From CALBPI01 sp038524795 (lineage in GTDB: Bacteria; Pseudomonadota; Gammaproteobacteria; Steroidobacterales; Woeseiaceae): DNA of 64,000 nucleotides. A model generated the notes under the pieces. The model searched no databases. It was not told the DNA's origin and worked only from the letters and a program-made list of their open reading frames with translations. The DNA lies in contig JBCBIJ010000003.1 of the NCBI GenBank assembly GCA_038524795.1, forward strand, positions 248,001-312,000. The letters run 5' to 3'. The position numbers and the translations under genes are program-made. Shown here in pieces: positions 63,799 to 64,000 of the stretch (position 1 is the first letter of the stretch; every line of letters starts with the position of its first letter).

Positions 63799-64000
63799 TG
63801 TCGTTGACGGGGCCAGGTTTCGGCTTGGTCCAGTCTCTGAACGCAATGTGCCCGCCCTTTGGCGGGCACATTGCTATCCAGAGCATGAAAACGGGCTTGT
63901 AAAAGCGTGATGCTGTTAGGTTTTCATTGGGCTCGAGCCTGATATATTTGCCCAGGCCTATTTCGCGCGACACGACATATGGATTTTTCCGCCCAAAAGA
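63799..64000. other. Region after the histone-like gene
   Basis: About 200 bases with one strong hairpin at 63843-63874 and no gene I can support. The last 22 bases hold an ATG at 63979 that may open a gene beyond the window, but seven codons are too few to judge. Confidence 0.5.
63843..63874 (+). terminator. Strong hairpin after the histone-like gene, probable terminator
   Basis: GCAATGTGCCCGCC and GGCGGGCACATTGC form a perfect fourteen-pair stem with loop CTTT. It lies 45 bases after the stop codon. No T-run follows, so it may be a Rho-independent terminator of weak type, a processing stop protecting the mRNA, or a bidirectional element. Confidence 0.55.

Noticed and set aside
63183..63869. 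Phe/Leu/Ala-rich open frames on the minus strand of the histone-like gene
   Set aside because: Lys codons AAG and AAA read as Leu and Phe codons on the other strand. They are a by-product of the repeat and not membrane proteins.
63979..64000. ATG followed by seven codons at the window edge
   Set aside because: Too short to assign; the ATG may or may not start the next gene.

Overview
The window is a dense stretch of GC-rich bacterial chromosome. About 60 protein genes fill it with few gaps, and many neighbours overlap by 1 to 14 bases. Gene orders place it in the Gammaproteobacteria: mreBCD-mrdA-rodA-mltB-rlpA-dacA, gatCAB, lptD-surA-pdxA ... rsmA-apaG-apaH, and pepP/UPF0149 with zapA-6S RNA-fau. 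A kynurenine cluster, a phenylalanine hydroxylase, a sigma factor of the type paired with Ser/Thr kinases and a lysine-only histone-like protein fit a free-living environmental lineage. I cannot fix the family. I see no phage, transposon, CRISPR array, tRNA or rRNA.

Layout. Positions 1-8.3 kb hold the end of a MoeB/ThiF-type enzyme, a MATE exporter, and a minus-strand methionine operon (ArsR-methyltransferase regulator, metF, metH) behind a perfect 16-bp palindrome. From 8.3 to 12.4 kb are hslO and gatCAB. From 12.6 to 22.9 kb is a cell-shape and cell-wall block (mreBCD, mrdA, rodA, mltB, rlpA, dacA, a D-amino-acid transaminase) running into ybeD and lipB. From 22.9 to 25.9 kb a membrane Ser/Thr kinase faces an ECF sigma factor. 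From 25.9 to 36.4 kb, murU-amgK lie opposite lptD-surA-pdxA. A three-gene module (SDR, probable lipoprotein, TetR) with two matching palindromes separates pdxA from rsmA-apaG-apaH.

From 36.5 to 40.5 kb four overlapping genes convert N-formylkynurenine towards quinolinate. From 40.6 to 42.4 kb are an unknown exported protein, a second ECF sigma factor and a probable membrane anti-sigma factor. From 42.4 to 49.5 kb are folA, thyA, lgt, a thioredoxin-fold protein and a large tandem HtrA-like protease resembling yeast Nma111. From 49.6 to 54.2 kb the glycine cleavage operon sits under a tandem glycine riboswitch. From 54.3 to 58.1 kb are an Lrp-type regulator, phhA and a RimK-like ligase/7TM-transglutaminase pair. 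The end holds a ubiquinone-type hydroxylase, pepP, a UPF0149 protein, a ZapB-like coiled coil, zapA, 6S RNA, fau and a repetitive histone H1-like gene.

How it fits together: one-carbon metabolism recurs (metH, metF, gcvTHP, folA, thyA, fau), with two visible regulatory devices, the SahR-like repressor and the glycine riboswitch. Envelope construction is the second theme. The least explained parts are the kinase/sigma pair, the module inserted before rsmA, the exported-protein/ECF operon and the tandem protease.
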